Positions 25,600-34,982 of a DNA stretch of 64,000 bases are shown piece by piece. Position 1 is the first letter of the stretch. The number at the start of each line of letters is the position of its first letter. The DNA lies in NCBI RefSeq assembly GCF_900115055.1, contig NZ_FOVD01000004.1, positions 62,001 to 126,000 on the forward strand. Direction: 5' to 3'. Origin of the DNA: Chryseobacterium oleae (GTDB taxonomy: Bacteria > Bacteroidota > Bacteroidia > Flavobacteriales > Weeksellaceae). The notes under the pieces were generated by a model. It ran no database searches and was not told the origin of the DNA. It saw only the letters and a list, made by a program, of their open reading frames with translations. A program made the position numbers and the translations under genes.

Positions 25600-26463
25600 T
25601 TATTTTTTGACAAGCTGCTTCAGGTATTCACCATAGCCACTTTTGCCATATTTTTCTGCAGTTTCAAGAAGTTTTTCTTCGTTGATGAATTTATTTCTGA
25701 ATGCAATTTCCTCAATGCATCCTATTTTGAAACCCTGTCTTTTTTCGATAACGCTTACGAATTCAGAAGCATCATTCAGGGAATCAAAAGTTCCGGTGTC
25801 AAGCCATGCTGTTCCTCTGTCCAGAACGCCTACTTCAAGTTTTCCTTTGCTTAAATAAACGTTGTTCACATCTGTGATTTCAAGTTCTCCTCTTGCAGAA
25901 GGCTGGATGTTCTTAGCGATATTCACGACTTCATTATCGTAAAAATAAAGTCCGGGAACCGCATAGTTTGATTTTGGCTTTAAAGGTTTCTCTTCAATGG
26001 AAACGGCTTTAAAATCATCATCAAATTCTACAACTCCATATCGTTCCGGGTCTGAAACATGGTAGGCGAAAACGACTCCGCCATCCGGGTTGGTTTTGTT
26101 CTTTAGCAGTGTTCCCATTTCGGAGCCATAGAAAATATTATCTCCTAAGACTAATGCTACGGGATCGCTGCCAATAAAGGCATCACCTAAAATAAAGGCT
26201 TGTGCCAGTCCGTCCGGGCTTGGCTGTACCACATACTCAATGTTGCATCCGATTTGTGAACCATCTCCTAAAAGTTTGATAAATCCAGGCTGGTCGTGGG
26301 GTGTTGTGATGATCAGGATGTCTTTGATTCCTGCCAGAAGCAGTGTCGAAAGAGGGTAATAGATCATGGGTTTGTCGTAAACAGGCATTAGCTGCTTGCT
26401 CACGGCGATTGTAAGAGGGTAAAGTCTTGTTCCGGATCCTCCGGCCAATATAATTCCTTTCAT
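25600..26463 (-). CDS. rfbA: glucose-1-phosphate thymidylyltransferase
   Basis: Protein of 287 residues, the standard RfbA length. The nucleotidyltransferase signature [11 protein letters not shown] starts at residue 8, followed by [18 protein letters not shown] with the sugar-phosphate lysine. It makes dTDP-glucose from glucose-1-phosphate and dTTP. It supplies rfbB in the same operon. No rfbC or rfbD is present, so the product goes to the 3-amino-3,6-dideoxyhexose branch and not obviously to dTDP-rhamnose. Confidence 0.96.
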   Translation of the reverse strand: MKGIILAGGSGTRLYPLTIAVSKQLMPVYDKPMIYYPLSTLLLAGIKDILIITTPHDQPGFIKLLGDGSQIGCNIEYVVQPSPDGLAQAFILGDAFIGSDPVALVLGDNIFYGSEMGTLLKNKTNPDGGVVFAYHVSDPERYGVVEFDDDFKAVSIEEKPLKPKSNYAVPGLYFYDNEVVNIAKNIQPSARGELEITDVNNVYLSKGKLEVGVLDRGTAWLDTGTFDSLNDASEFVSVIEKRQGFKIGCIEEIAFRNKFINEEKLLETAEKYGKSGYGEYLKQLVKK

Positions 26464-26466
26464 CGG

Positions 26467-26919
26467 TTATTTTTTTATGTTTTCTATGGCGTAGTCTATT
26501 TGATTTTTGATATTAAGATCAATAGTCGGAGTCATTAAAAGAGCAGAATTTCCTCTGGACAAAGTGCCTCCGATAGTTTTATGAAATTGAATCAGTTCTT
26601 TTAAGTTTTCTTCCGGGATTAAAGAAAATGAACTGTACATTGAAACTTTAAAGCCGTCAAAATCAAAATTCTTAATGATACTTCTGGCCTGATCTTTAGT
26701 CAGTAGCTCCTTGGGTGGATCCACATCATAATCAAACATTTTAAGTTCAATGTATTCTTTGGCATAATTGATCAGTGCTTCCCTGTAATGTGAAACTTCT
26801 ATAAATTCGTCGATAAGACGTTTTTGGGCTACATTGGCCATAGCCGGAGGTGGAAGGAGAGTCTGAGCTCCTGCCAGAGAAGAAATCACAAGAGAAAACA
26901 GCAGAATAATTGGCTTCAT
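26467..26919 (-). CDS. secreted DUF2059-like protein between rfbA and rfbB
   Basis: Protein of about 150 residues from ATG 26919 (MKPIILLFS). A Met five codons earlier is also possible, and either lies within or next to the end of rfbB. It has a clear signal peptide ending near SLAGAQ. The mature part is helical with YREALINYAKEYIE and FKVSMYSSFSLIPEENLKELIQFHKTIGG, resembling DUF2059, a family of short periplasmic proteins without known function. It lies 3 bases above rfbA. A periplasmic protein in the middle of a nucleotide-sugar operon is unusual. Confidence 0.7.
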   Translation of the reverse strand: MKPIILLFSLVISSLAGAQTLLPPPAMANVAQKRLIDEFIEVSHYREALINYAKEYIELKMFDYDVDPPKELLTKDQARSIIKNFDFDGFKVSMYSSFSLIPEENLKELIQFHKTIGGTLSRGNSALLMTPTIDLNIKNQIDYAIENIKK

Positions 26920-26926
26920 GATGGGT

Positions 26927-28006
26927 TTAATCATACTGTTTTTCGTAATACTTCTGGTAGTCTCCACTGGTGACATTCTCAAGCCATTCTTTGTTCTCAA
27001 GATACCAGTCGATGGTTTTACCTAAGCCTTCCTCGAAAGTTACAGACGGTTTCCAGCCTAAGTTTTTATTCAGCTTATCTGCATCGATCGCATAGCGTTT
27101 ATCGTGCCCCGGTCTGTCTTTTACGAAGGTGATCAGTTTTTCAGAATAGCCTTCCGGTTTACCCAGTTTAGCATCCATCTGTTTGATCAGTTCTTTCACA
27201 AGATCAATATTCTGCCACTCGTTGAAACCTCCGATATTGTATGTTTCTCCGGTTTTAGCTTCGTTGAAAATCTGGTGGATTGCTCTGGCGTGATCTATCA
27301 CATACAGCCAGTCTCTGGTATATTTCCCGTCACCGTAAATGGGTAATGGTCTTTCGTTGATGATATTCGAAATGCAAAGTGGGATCAGTTTCTCAGGGAA
27401 ATGATTCGGTCCGTAGTTGTTGGAACAGTTAGATACGATGAATGGCATTCCGTAGGTGTTTCCATATGCTCTCACCAGGTGATCAGAAGCGGCTTTTGAA
27501 GCAGAATATGGAGATTGCGGATCATAAGCTGTTGTTTCCAGGAAGAATCCGGTTTCGCCAAGACTTCCGTACACTTCGTCTGTAGAAACGTGGTAGAATA
27601 AATGAGTTCTTTTTTCGTCCGGGAACCTTCCGTGGGTGTGATCAGGATTCAGTGTCCAGAATTCTTTACATAAATTAAGAAGATTGGCAGTTCCGTTAAC
27701 GTTGGTATTGATGAATGCCATAGGATCAGTAATACTTCTGTCCACATGGCTTTCTGCTGCCAGATGCACAATAGCATCAGGATTGTATTTTTCGAAGATC
27801 TTTCTCAGTTCTTCCGGTTTTGTAATATCTGCTTTTTCGAAAACATAATTAGGCTCATTTTCAATGTCCTTCAGGTTTTCCAGATTTCCTGCGTAAGTAA
27901 GGGCGTCAAGATTAATGATCGTAGCATCCGGATTGTTTTTCACGAATTCTCTAACGACATGAGAGCCTATAAATCCGGCTCCCCCGGTAATAATTATATT
28001 TTTCAT
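26927..28006 (-). CDS. rfbB: dTDP-glucose 4,6-dehydratase
   Basis: Extended SDR enzyme of 359 residues. Its glycine motif GGAGFIG is at residues 8-14, the HLAAESHVDRSI segment follows, and YSASKAASDH provides the catalytic Tyr and Lys. It turns dTDP-glucose into dTDP-4-keto-6-deoxyglucose, the substrate of the FdtA-like isomerase at 21707. Its start is one base below the stop of ugd, and it overlaps or adjoins the DUF2059-like gene. Confidence 0.96.
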   Translation of the reverse strand: MKNIIITGGAGFIGSHVVREFVKNNPDATIINLDALTYAGNLENLKDIENEPNYVFEKADITKPEELRKIFEKYNPDAIVHLAAESHVDRSITDPMAFINTNVNGTANLLNLCKEFWTLNPDHTHGRFPDEKRTHLFYHVSTDEVYGSLGETGFFLETTAYDPQSPYSASKAASDHLVRAYGNTYGMPFIVSNCSNNYGPNHFPEKLIPLCISNIINERPLPIYGDGKYTRDWLYVIDHARAIHQIFNEAKTGETYNIGGFNEWQNIDLVKELIKQMDAKLGKPEGYSEKLITFVKDRPGHDKRYAIDADKLNKNLGWKPSVTFEEGLGKTIDWYLENKEWLENVTSGDYQKYYEKQYD

Positions 28007-29323
28007 CTATTTATTTTCTATGGTCTTTCTACCTATACTCTTATAATGGAATCCATTCTGTTCAGGGATTTCCAGTGGATACATATTTCTTCCGTCAAAA
28101 ATGACTTTGTTTTTCATTTTCTTGGCCATCAGTTCAAAATTAGGATTTTTAAACTCCGGCCATTCTGTAGCGATGAATAAAGCATCTGCACCTTCAAGGG
28201 CATCATACATTCCTTTGGCGTACTGTATTTTGTCACCCAGAAGTTTCTGTACATTACTTTCTGCTACCGCGTCATAGGCAGCAATTTCTGCGCCTTTCTC
28301 TAATAACAAGGCGATATTGTCTAAAGATGATGCTTCACGGATGTCATCTGTGTTGGCTTTAAAAGCAAGGCCCCACATCGCAATCTTCTTGCCTTTGATA
28401 TCTCCTCCGAAGTATTTCTCAATCTCTGAAACCAGGATTACTTTCTGAGTGGTATTTACTTTTTCTGTCGCTTCCAGGATCTGGAAATTGAAATCTTCCT
28501 GAATTCCGGATTTGATAAGCGCTTTTACATCTTTCGGGAAACAGCTTCCACCATATCCGATTCCGGGGAATAAAAATCTGTGTCCGATCCTGTCATCGCT
28601 ACCCATTCCAAGTCTTACTTTGTCTACGTCTGCACCTACTTTTTCACAGTAATTGGCGATCTCATTCATAAACGTAATTTTTACGGCAAGGAATGAATTG
28701 GCTGCATACTTTGTAAGTTCCGATGATTTCTCATCCATAAATATGATTGGAATTCCGGTATTGGTAAATGGCTGATAAATTTTAGCCATGACGCTTTTTG
28801 CTTTTTCGGAGCTGGCTCCTACCACCACTCTTGAAGGATTCATGGAATCTTCCACCGCAAAACCTTCTCTTAAGAATTCCGGGTTGGAAACCACATCAAA
28901 AGGAATGTTTGTTTTGGAAGCAATCACTTCTCTTACTTTGTCAGCAGTACCTACGGGAACGGTACTTTTATTGACGATGACTTTATATTCGGTCATCATT
29001 TCTCCAATATTGTTGGCTACCTGAATGACATAGGAAAGATCTGCAGAACCGTCTTCACCCGGAGGTGTAGGCAGTGCCAGATAAATCACTTCGCTTTTGT
29101 CTAAAGCTTCTTTCAGGTTAGTGGTGAAAAATAATCTCTCAGATTGGATGTTTCTTAAGAACATTTCTTCAAGGTTCGGCTCATAGATGGGAACTACGCC
29201 GTTTTTCATGCCTTCTACTTTTTTTTCATCAATGTCAACACAGTATACTGAATTGCCAAGTTCTGCCAGGGTAGTACCTGTAACCAGCCCTACATAACCC
29301 GTTCCTACAATTGTTATATTCAA
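28007..29323 (-). CDS. ugd: UDP-glucose 6-dehydrogenase family protein
   Basis: Protein of 438 residues with the NAD site GTGYVG (7-12), the central segment EFLREGFAVED, and the catalytic Cys261 in GYGGSCFPKD. It oxidises UDP-glucose to UDP-glucuronate in two steps. It is the first gene of the long minus-strand unit, with a -7 box 25 bases upstream. A uronic acid in the polymer would fit with the asnB-type amidotransferase further down. A UDP-HexNAc dehydrogenase activity cannot be excluded, but the motifs look more like UDP-Glc dehydrogenase. Confidence 0.93.
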   Translation of the reverse strand: MNITIVGTGYVGLVTGTTLAELGNSVYCVDIDEKKVEGMKNGVVPIYEPNLEEMFLRNIQSERLFFTTNLKEALDKSEVIYLALPTPPGEDGSADLSYVIQVANNIGEMMTEYKVIVNKSTVPVGTADKVREVIASKTNIPFDVVSNPEFLREGFAVEDSMNPSRVVVGASSEKAKSVMAKIYQPFTNTGIPIIFMDEKSSELTKYAANSFLAVKITFMNEIANYCEKVGADVDKVRLGMGSDDRIGHRFLFPGIGYGGSCFPKDVKALIKSGIQEDFNFQILEATEKVNTTQKVILVSEIEKYFGGDIKGKKIAMWGLAFKANTDDIREASSLDNIALLLEKGAEIAAYDAVAESNVQKLLGDKIQYAKGMYDALEGADALFIATEWPEFKNPNFELMAKKMKNKVIFDGRNMYPLEIPEQNGFHYKSIGRKTIENK

Positions 29324-29347
29324 AATGTCTGTTTTTAAATTTTAAGA

Positions 29348-29355
29348 CAAAAATA
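29348..29355 (-). promoter_or_regulatory. -7 element of the polysaccharide operon promoter
   Basis: The minus strand reads TATTTTTG (fits TAnnTTTG), placing a start of transcription near 29340, about 17 bases before the ugd ATG. The expected -33 TTG is not clear. This is the best candidate for the main promoter of the 27-kb unit. Confidence 0.45.
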
Positions 29356-29463
29356 ATAAAAATACTTTCACCTGCTTGTTTAATTTACTTTAACCTGAGT
29401 TTGAGACTGAAAAAGGTGAATGGTCAATTTTGCTTCGCAAGTGAATGGGAAATGGCAGGGCTG

Positions 29464-29519
29464 AGAATAAAGAGCAAAGAGCAAAGAGCAAAGAACAAAG
29501 AACAAGGAACAAGGAATAA
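29464..29519. repeat. heptanucleotide tandem repeat, 8 copies
   Basis: Eight units of seven bases in a row: AGAATAA, AGAGCAA three times, AGAACAA twice, GGAACAA, GGAATAA. Units differ at one or two positions. It lies about 140 bases upstream of the ugd start and is non-coding as far as I can see. Copy number could vary by slippage. Confidence 0.9.
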
Positions 29520-29713
29520 AGATTTCGACATCAGATTTTGCACTAAGACTCAGTAAAAGATTAATATTGGAAGTACAATGATTATTGAGAACACTCAAAC
29601 TCTCTGACCCTCATACACTCAAACCCTAAAACTCTCTGACGCTCCAACTTTCAAGTCCGTATCCCGTAACTTTAACGAAAAATTGTAAGGTATTTACTTG
29701 ATAATTAAGTAGA

Positions 29714-29745
29714 TTTTGCTTTTTTAGAAAAAATGCGTATATTTG
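29714..29745 (+). promoter_or_regulatory. promoter of rimP-nusA-infB
   Basis: The -33 element TTTTG (29714-29718) and the -7 element TATATTTG (29738-29745) are separated by 19 bases, a textbook Bacteroidota promoter. Transcription should begin near 29752, giving a leader of about 70 bases before rimP that contains the hairpin at 29771-29791. Confidence 0.75.
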
Positions 29746-29770
29746 CAGTGGATTTACAGGAAAAAATGGG

Positions 29771-29796
29771 AAGGCTTCGGAAGAAAGCCTTTTTTC
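29771..29796 (+). terminator. leader hairpin with T-run upstream of rimP (possible attenuator)
   Basis: A 7-base-pair stem, AAGGCTT (29771-29777) with AAGCCTT (29785-29791), and a 7-base loop run straight into T residues (29790-29795). It has the form of an intrinsic terminator but lies between the promoter and the rimP start at 29824, so it could attenuate the rimP-nusA-infB operon. Confidence 0.55.
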
Positions 29797-29823
29797 GTAC
29801 TGGTAAATCAAGATATTTAATGT

Positions 29824-30291
29824 ATGGAGTTTAGAAAAAGAATTGAAGAATTATTAAACGAATTCCTTGATAGCAGAGAGGATTTGTTTCTTGTGGATCT
29901 TAAATTTTCTACAGGAGATGACATTACTGTAATCCTGGATGGTGATAATGGAGTGACTCTTCAGGACTGCCTTGATGCAAGCCGTGCGATAGAGTTTAAT
30001 ATGGACCGTGAAGAGCATGACTTCAGCCTTCAGGTAATGTCTGCAGGACTGAGTGAGCCACTTTCGGCTCCCAGACAGTTCAAGAAGAATTTTGGAAGAG
30101 AGATCGAGGTATTGCTGAATGATGCTACCAAAATAGAAGGTGAACTGGCCAAAGTAGACGATGAGAAGATCACACTTATTTTACGCTACCGAAAACCGAA
30201 AGAGATCGGAAAAGGGAAAGTGGATGTGGAGGAGGAAAAAGAAATTCCTTACTCTGAGATAAAAAAAGCGTTAGTAGTAATTAAATTTTAA
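29824..30291 (+). CDS. rimP: ribosome maturation factor RimP
   Basis: Protein of 155 residues with the usual RimP layout: an N-terminal alpha-beta domain with VDLKFSTGDDITVILD, then LQDCLDASRAIEF, and LQVMSAGLSEPLSAPRQF, which corresponds to the conserved EVSSPGxxRPL region, followed by a small beta-barrel. It assists assembly of the 30S subunit. nusA follows after 15 bases, the classical rimP-nusA-infB order. Confidence 0.95.
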   Translation: MEFRKRIEELLNEFLDSREDLFLVDLKFSTGDDITVILDGDNGVTLQDCLDASRAIEFNMDREEHDFSLQVMSAGLSEPLSAPRQFKKNFGREIEVLLNDATKIEGELAKVDDEKITLILRYRKPKEIGKGKVDVEEEKEIPYSEIKKALVVIKF

Positions 30292-30306
30292 AAGAAAAAA
30301 GAATAG

Positions 30307-31542
30307 ATGGATAATATAGCGTTGATTGAATCCTTTGGTGATTTTAAAGACGAAAAAGGGATCAGTAAGATTGATCTTATGGCAATTATTGAAGATTCAC
30401 TGAAGACCCTTTTGAGAAAAAGATTTGATTCAGATGATCATTTTGATGTAATTGTGAACCCTGATAAAGGAGATTTTCAGATATTTTTAAATAAAACGAT
30501 TGTAGAGGACGAGATGTCTGAAGATGATGATCTGGAAATCGAACTTTCTGAAGCTAAAAAAATTGACCCTACTTTTGAAGTGGGTGAAGATTTTACGATG
30601 GAAATTCCTGTTGCCCAATTGGGAAGAAGAAATATCCTTACTTTAAAGCAGATCCTGGCTACAAAACTTCAGGAGCATAATAATGCAATGCTTTATGAGC
30701 AGTTCAGAGACAAGATCGGGGAGATTGTAATTGGAGAAATTCACCACATCCGTCACAAGCATGTGATTTTATTGGATGATGAAGGGAATGAATTCATTTT
30801 GCCAAAAGAAAACCAGATCCCGTCCGACTTCTTTAAAAAGGGCGAAAATATCAGAGCTATTGTTGAAACAGTAGATTTTAAAGGTTCAAAACCACAGATT
30901 ATTATTTCCAGAACTGCACCTAAATTCTTAGAGAAGTTATTAGAGCTGGAAATTCCTGAAATCCAGGACGGAACGATTATGCTTAAAAAAGTAGTAAGAA
31001 TTCCTGGTGAGAAGGCGAAGATTGCAGTAGATGCTTACGATGACCGAATAGATCCTGTAGGAGCCTGTGTGGGTGTGAAGGGATCAAGAATTCACGGAGT
31101 GGTAAGAGAGTTGAGAAATGAAAACATCGATGTTATTCAGTGGTCTAAAAACGCTGAAATTTTGGTAAAGAGAGCTTTAGGAAATGTTACCATCAACAAA
31201 ATTGACATCAACGAGGATTCAAACTATGCTTTAGTTTATACACCAGTTGAAGAGATTTCTAAAGTAATCGGGAAACAAGGTCAGAATATCAGACTGGCTT
31301 CTTGGTTGACAGGATATGAAATTGATGTATATAGAGAAGCTAGCGAGGATGACGACGTTGATTTGAGAGAATTTAACGATGATATCGAGCAGTGGATTTT
31401 GGATGAATTTAAGAAAGTAGGTCTTACTACTGCGAAATCAGTATTGGATAAGGATACAGAGAGTCTTTTAAATATGGTGGATCTTGAAGAAGAAACTATT
31501 GAAGATGTTAAACGTATTCTAAGAGAAGAATTTGAAGATTAA
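30307..31542 (+). CDS. nusA: transcription termination/antitermination factor NusA
   Basis: Protein of 411 residues: an N-terminal RNA polymerase-binding domain, an S1 domain around residues 130-200 (IGEIVIGEIHHIRHKHVIL), and KH domains around 225-340 (DPVGACVGVKGSRIHGV and VIGKQGQNIRLASWL). It lacks the two C-terminal acidic repeats found in Proteobacteria, as is usual outside that group. It is followed by infB after 80 AT-rich bases. Confidence 0.96.
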   Translation: MDNIALIESFGDFKDEKGISKIDLMAIIEDSLKTLLRKRFDSDDHFDVIVNPDKGDFQIFLNKTIVEDEMSEDDDLEIELSEAKKIDPTFEVGEDFTMEIPVAQLGRRNILTLKQILATKLQEHNNAMLYEQFRDKIGEIVIGEIHHIRHKHVILLDDEGNEFILPKENQIPSDFFKKGENIRAIVETVDFKGSKPQIIISRTAPKFLEKLLELEIPEIQDGTIMLKKVVRIPGEKAKIAVDAYDDRIDPVGACVGVKGSRIHGVVRELRNENIDVIQWSKNAEILVKRALGNVTINKIDINEDSNYALVYTPVEEISKVIGKQGQNIRLASWLTGYEIDVYREASEDDDVDLREFNDDIEQWILDEFKKVGLTTAKSVLDKDTESLLNMVDLEEETIEDVKRILREEFED

Positions 31543-31622
31543 GATTTTTAAATAAATTTTAATAAACAGTAAAAAAGAAATACTTTAATTTTAAGAATTA
31601 AAAAAAATAGTAAATAATATAG

Positions 31623-34598
31623 ATGCCAAAAATAAGATTAAATAAAGCGGTTAAGGAATTCAACATTTCGATGTCCAGATTAGTAGAATTTTTACAGTCA
31701 AAGGATTTCGAGGTTGAAAACAATCCTAACGCTCAATTAGAAGAAGCGGCATATTCTGCATTGGAGGCTGAGTTTGCCAAAGACGGTGAACAAAGAAAAG
31801 CTTCCCATGAGGTGGTGATCACCAAAGTTCCGGAAGAAAAACTGGAAATTGAGGAAAAGAAAACCCCTGAAGTAATAAGAGCTAAAGCAAACAAACCAGA
31901 AACTAAGATTTTAGGTAAAATAGATCTTGAACCTAAAGCCCCTGAAGTGGAAGAAGTGCCTGTTGCACCCGTAGCAGCACCTGTACCTGTGGCAGCACCG
32001 GTAGAAGAGAAGAAGAAAGAAGAAGTTGTGGCTGAACCGGAAGTAAAAGCTGCTCCTGAAAAGCAGGAATTCAAAGTTCTGGATAAAATTGATCTGTCCC
32101 AAATAGAATCTAGAAATAGACCTGTAAAAAAAGATAAACCCAAAATGGAGGAGAAAAAAGAAGAGGAAAAACCGGCAGAACCTGTGAAAGAAACTCCAAA
32201 GCAGCCAGAGCCTGCTGCTGAAAAGAAAGCAGAGCCTCAAAAACCAGCTGAGCCTGAATCTCAGGAACCTCAGAAAATAGAAACCGTTTATCAGAAACTT
32301 GATGGTCCTAAGATCGTAGGTGAAAAGATAGACTTAACGCAATTTGCACCAAAACCTGGTTCAGGCGCTAAAAAGAAAAGAAAGAGAATTGAAAAACCGG
32401 GAGGCCCGAATCAACAAGGCCAGGGGAACAATCAAAACTCAGGAAATAATAACAATAACCAGGGAGGCCAGGGTAACAACCGTCCTCAAGGTCAGGGAGG
32501 CCCAGGAGGAAACCGTCCGCCAGGACAAGGTGGCCCGGGAGGTAACCGTCCACCAGGACAAGGAGGTCCGGGAGGAAATCGTTTTGGAAATAACCAGGGA
32601 AATCGTCCACCAGGTCAGGGAGGCGGATTCAAGAAAGGTCCAGGCGGTGGAAACAACAACAGACCAGGGCAAAGAACCATGCCTGTTGAGCTTACCGACG
32701 AGCAGGTTAAAAACCAGATCAAGGAAACTCTTGAAAAACTAACCAACAAAGGAGGTAAGTCTAAATCTGCTAAACACAGAAAAGATAAGAGAACGTACCG
32801 TAGAGAACAGGACGAACGTCAGCAGGAGATCGATGCTCAGGACAGAACATTAAAAGTAACTGAATTCATCACAGTAGGTGAATTGGCAAGTTTAATGAAC
32901 GTTTCTCCTACAGAAGTTATTTCTGCTTGTTTCTCCCTTGGGGTAATGGTAACCATGAACCAGAGACTTGAAGCTGATACCTTATTATTGGTAGCTGATG
33001 AATTTGGTTTTAAAATTGAATTCTCAGATGCTGACTTAGAAGAAGTAGAATCTGAAGAAGATATGGATACTGAGGAAGATCTTTCTTCCAGAGCACCAAT
33101 TGTAACTGTAATGGGTCACGTTGACCACGGTAAAACGTCCCTACTTGACTACATCAGAAAGACTAACGTTATTGCTGGTGAATCAGGAGGTATTACGCAG
33201 CACATTGGAGCATACAACGTAAAATTAGAAAACGGACAAAGAATTACATTCTTAGATACACCGGGTCACGAAGCGTTTACCGCGATGAGAGCCAGAGGTG
33301 CTCAGATCACCGATATTGCCATTATTGTAATTGCAGCGGATGATGATGTAATGCCACAAACGAGAGAAGCTATTTCTCACGCACAGGCTGCAGGAGTACC
33401 AATGATCATTGCATTAAACAAAGTGGACAGACCAAGTGCTAATCCTGATAATATCCGTCAGCAACTTTCAGGGATGAATATCCTTGTAGAAGAGTGGGGT
33501 GGAAACGTTCAGGCGCAGGAAATTTCTGCGAAGTTCGGTAACAATATGGATGTTCTATTGGAAAAAGTATTACTTCAGGCAGAGATGCTTGATCTTAAAG
33601 CTAATCCGGATAGAGCCGCTCAGGGTGTTGTGATTGAAGCTTCATTAGATAAAGGAAGAGGATATGTAGCTACCATGCTGGTACAAACGGGAACTTTAAG
33701 AGTAGGAGACTATGTAGTTGCCGGTAAAAACCACGGTAAGGTAAAAGCAATGCTTGATGAAAGAGGAAGAAACCTTAAGGAAGCTGGTCCTTCAATTCCT
33801 GTTACTATTCTAGGTTTAGATGGAGCACCTACAGCAGGTGATAAGTTCAAAGTATATGCAGATGAAAGTGAGGCTAAAACCATTGCCAACAAGAGAGAGC
33901 AGTTACAGAGAGAACTTTCTATCAGAACTAAGAAGCATACTACGCTTGAAGAACTTGGAAGAAGAATTGCCTTAGGAGAATTCAAGGAATTGAATATTAT
34001 CCTTAAAGGTGACGTGGATGGTTCAGTTGAAGCATTATCTGACCAGTTACAAAGATTATCTACAGCAGAGATCAATGTAAATATCCTTCACAAAGGAGTT
34101 GGACAGATCACTGAATCTGACGTTAACTTAGCAACTGCTTCTGATGCTATTATCATCGGATTTAACGTAAGAGCCGGAGCCAATGCTAAAGAATTAGCAG
34201 ATAAAGAAGAAATCGAGATCAGAACATACTCAGTAATTTATGCTGCAATTGATGAGGTGAAAGAAGCCATGGAAGGTATGCTTTCTCCGGAAATCAAAGA
34301 ACAGGTAATGGGTAACGTTGAGATCAGAGAAGTATTCAAAATCTCTAAAGTAGGAACAATCGCAGGTTGTATGGTTCTTTCAGGAAAAGTAACGAGAAGC
34401 TCGAAAGTAAGAGTACTGAGAGACGGTATCGTGAAATTCGACGGAGAACTTGAAAGCTTGAAGCGTTTCAAAGATGACGTAAGAGAAGTAACGAAAGGTT
34501 ACGAATGTGGTCTGAACCTAAAAGGATACAACGATATCGAAGTCGGAGATATTCTTGAAGTTTACGAACAAGTAGCTGTTAAGAAAAAACTGAAATAA
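31623..34598 (+). CDS. infB: translation initiation factor IF-2
   Basis: Protein of 991 residues. The N-terminus ([18 protein letters not shown]) is the small helical IF2-N domain. A long charged linker rich in Pro, Glu and Lys follows, then a Gly/Asn/Gln/Pro-rich part at about 259-350 with three copies of [15 protein letters not shown] units. The GTPase motifs are G1 GHVDHGKT (498-505), G3 DTPGH (545-549) and G4 NKVD (599-602). The C-terminal domains are complete. It brings initiator tRNA to the 30S subunit. A strong terminator lies just downstream. Confidence 0.97.
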   Translation: MPKIRLNKAVKEFNISMSRLVEFLQSKDFEVENNPNAQLEEAAYSALEAEFAKDGEQRKASHEVVITKVPEEKLEIEEKKTPEVIRAKANKPETKILGKIDLEPKAPEVEEVPVAPVAAPVPVAAPVEEKKKEEVVAEPEVKAAPEKQEFKVLDKIDLSQIESRNRPVKKDKPKMEEKKEEEKPAEPVKETPKQPEPAAEKKAEPQKPAEPESQEPQKIETVYQKLDGPKIVGEKIDLTQFAPKPGSGAKKKRKRIEKPGGPNQQGQGNNQNSGNNNNNQGGQGNNRPQGQGGPGGNRPPGQGGPGGNRPPGQGGPGGNRFGNNQGNRPPGQGGGFKKGPGGGNNNRPGQRTMPVELTDEQVKNQIKETLEKLTNKGGKSKSAKHRKDKRTYRREQDERQQEIDAQDRTLKVTEFITVGELASLMNVSPTEVISACFSLGVMVTMNQRLEADTLLLVADEFGFKIEFSDADLEEVESEEDMDTEEDLSSRAPIVTVMGHVDHGKTSLLDYIRKTNVIAGESGGITQHIGAYNVKLENGQRITFLDTPGHEAFTAMRARGAQITDIAIIVIAADDDVMPQTREAISHAQAAGVPMIIALNKVDRPSANPDNIRQQLSGMNILVEEWGGNVQAQEISAKFGNNMDVLLEKVLLQAEMLDLKANPDRAAQGVVIEASLDKGRGYVATMLVQTGTLRVGDYVVAGKNHGKVKAMLDERGRNLKEAGPSIPVTILGLDGAPTAGDKFKVYADESEAKTIANKREQLQRELSIRTKKHTTLEELGRRIALGEFKELNIILKGDVDGSVEALSDQLQRLSTAEINVNILHKGVGQITESDVNLATASDAIIIGFNVRAGANAKELADKEEIEIRTYSVIYAAIDEVKEAMEGMLSPEIKEQVMGNVEIREVFKISKVGTIAGCMVLSGKVTRSSKVRVLRDGIVKFDGELESLKRFKDDVREVTKGYECGLNLKGYNDIEVGDILEVYEQVAVKKKLK
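32495..32590 (+). repeat. 33-base coding tandem repeat in infB
   Basis: About three diverged copies of a 33-base unit encode [15 protein letters not shown] peptides in the flexible linker of IF-2. Third codon positions differ between copies while the peptide is kept, which indicates selection on composition. Such repeats can change length without breaking the frame. Confidence 0.75.
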
Positions 34599-34619
34599 CA
34601 GTTTTCTAACTATAAATAT

Positions 34620-34651
34620 AAAACCACTTTCCCAGGAAAGTGGTTTTTTTT
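34620..34651 (+). terminator. intrinsic terminator after infB
   Basis: Arms AAACCACTTT (34621-34630) and AAAGTGGTTT (34637-34646) with a 6-base centre are followed by a T-run to 34651. It ends the rimP-nusA-infB transcript 22 bases after the infB stop. Confidence 0.9.
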
Positions 34652-34697
34652 GTTTTATAATTTTCAATCTTTTGCCGGTCTTGGAATAAATAGATAA

Positions 34698-34880
34698 TAT
34701 TCGCTGATCCATGCCTATAAGGTGCTAAAGCTGGCGATTTATAGCTTAAATAGTTCTGTTGTTTGTCTTAATGAAAGTCTTTGGATTAGATTTAATAGGG
34801 AAGCAGTATTTGTCTTTAATGATGTAAAGAAAAAAATGGATGCTCTAAGCTGTAATGAATTTATTGATTTCTTAAAATAG
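34698..34880 (+). pseudogene. possible gene remnant or small protein
   Basis: An open stretch of 60 codons runs from after TAA 34695-34697 to TAG 34878-34880. It contains no ATG near its beginning, and the first usable start is GTG at 34722 (52 codons). The predicted peptide looks protein-like, with SLWIRFNREAVFVFNDVKKK and a helical end NEFIDFLK, not low-complexity. I recognise no family. It may be the tail of a decayed gene, a small gene with a GTG start, or chance. Confidence 0.3.
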
Positions 34881-34962
34881 CTTCACTGAATTTTATATTA
34901 ACTGCTAAACGAAAATAATGCCTGTCATTCTTGTTTCTATCAGTGATGTAATCTTAATTTTC

Positions 34963-34982
34963 TTAACCTAAACTTAGGTTAA
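34963..34982. promoter_or_regulatory. perfect dyad, possible operator
   Basis: Arms TTAACCTAA (34963-34971) and TTAGGTTAA (34974-34982) are separated by two bases. The size and symmetry fit a binding site for a dimeric regulator. It lies about 560 bases upstream of the SusC start, so its target is uncertain. Confidence 0.4.

Larger units (their letters stand above)
29324..29823. other. intergenic region between divergent ugd and rimP
   Basis: This 500-base stretch has no convincing gene. From left to right it holds the ugd promoter box, a heptanucleotide tandem repeat (29464-29519), a degenerate C-rich stretch in which AACTCTCTGAC occurs twice (about 29598 and 29628), the rimP promoter (29714-29745) and a leader hairpin (29771-29791). 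Short open frames here are made of the repeats and look like chance. Confidence 0.7.

Noticed and set aside
26467..27000. Longer version of the DUF2059-like protein starting at 27000
   Set aside because: That start would put 74 bases inside rfbB and add a charged leader before the signal peptide. The start at 26919 gives a normal signal sequence.
29464..29519. Short-repeat cluster as a CRISPR array
   Set aside because: The 7-base units are directly adjacent without spacers, and no cas gene is present.
32344..32742. Open frame of 132 codons inside infB in another frame
   Set aside because: It comes from the repetitive linker of IF-2 read out of frame and is a string of Arg, Glu and Val with no fold.
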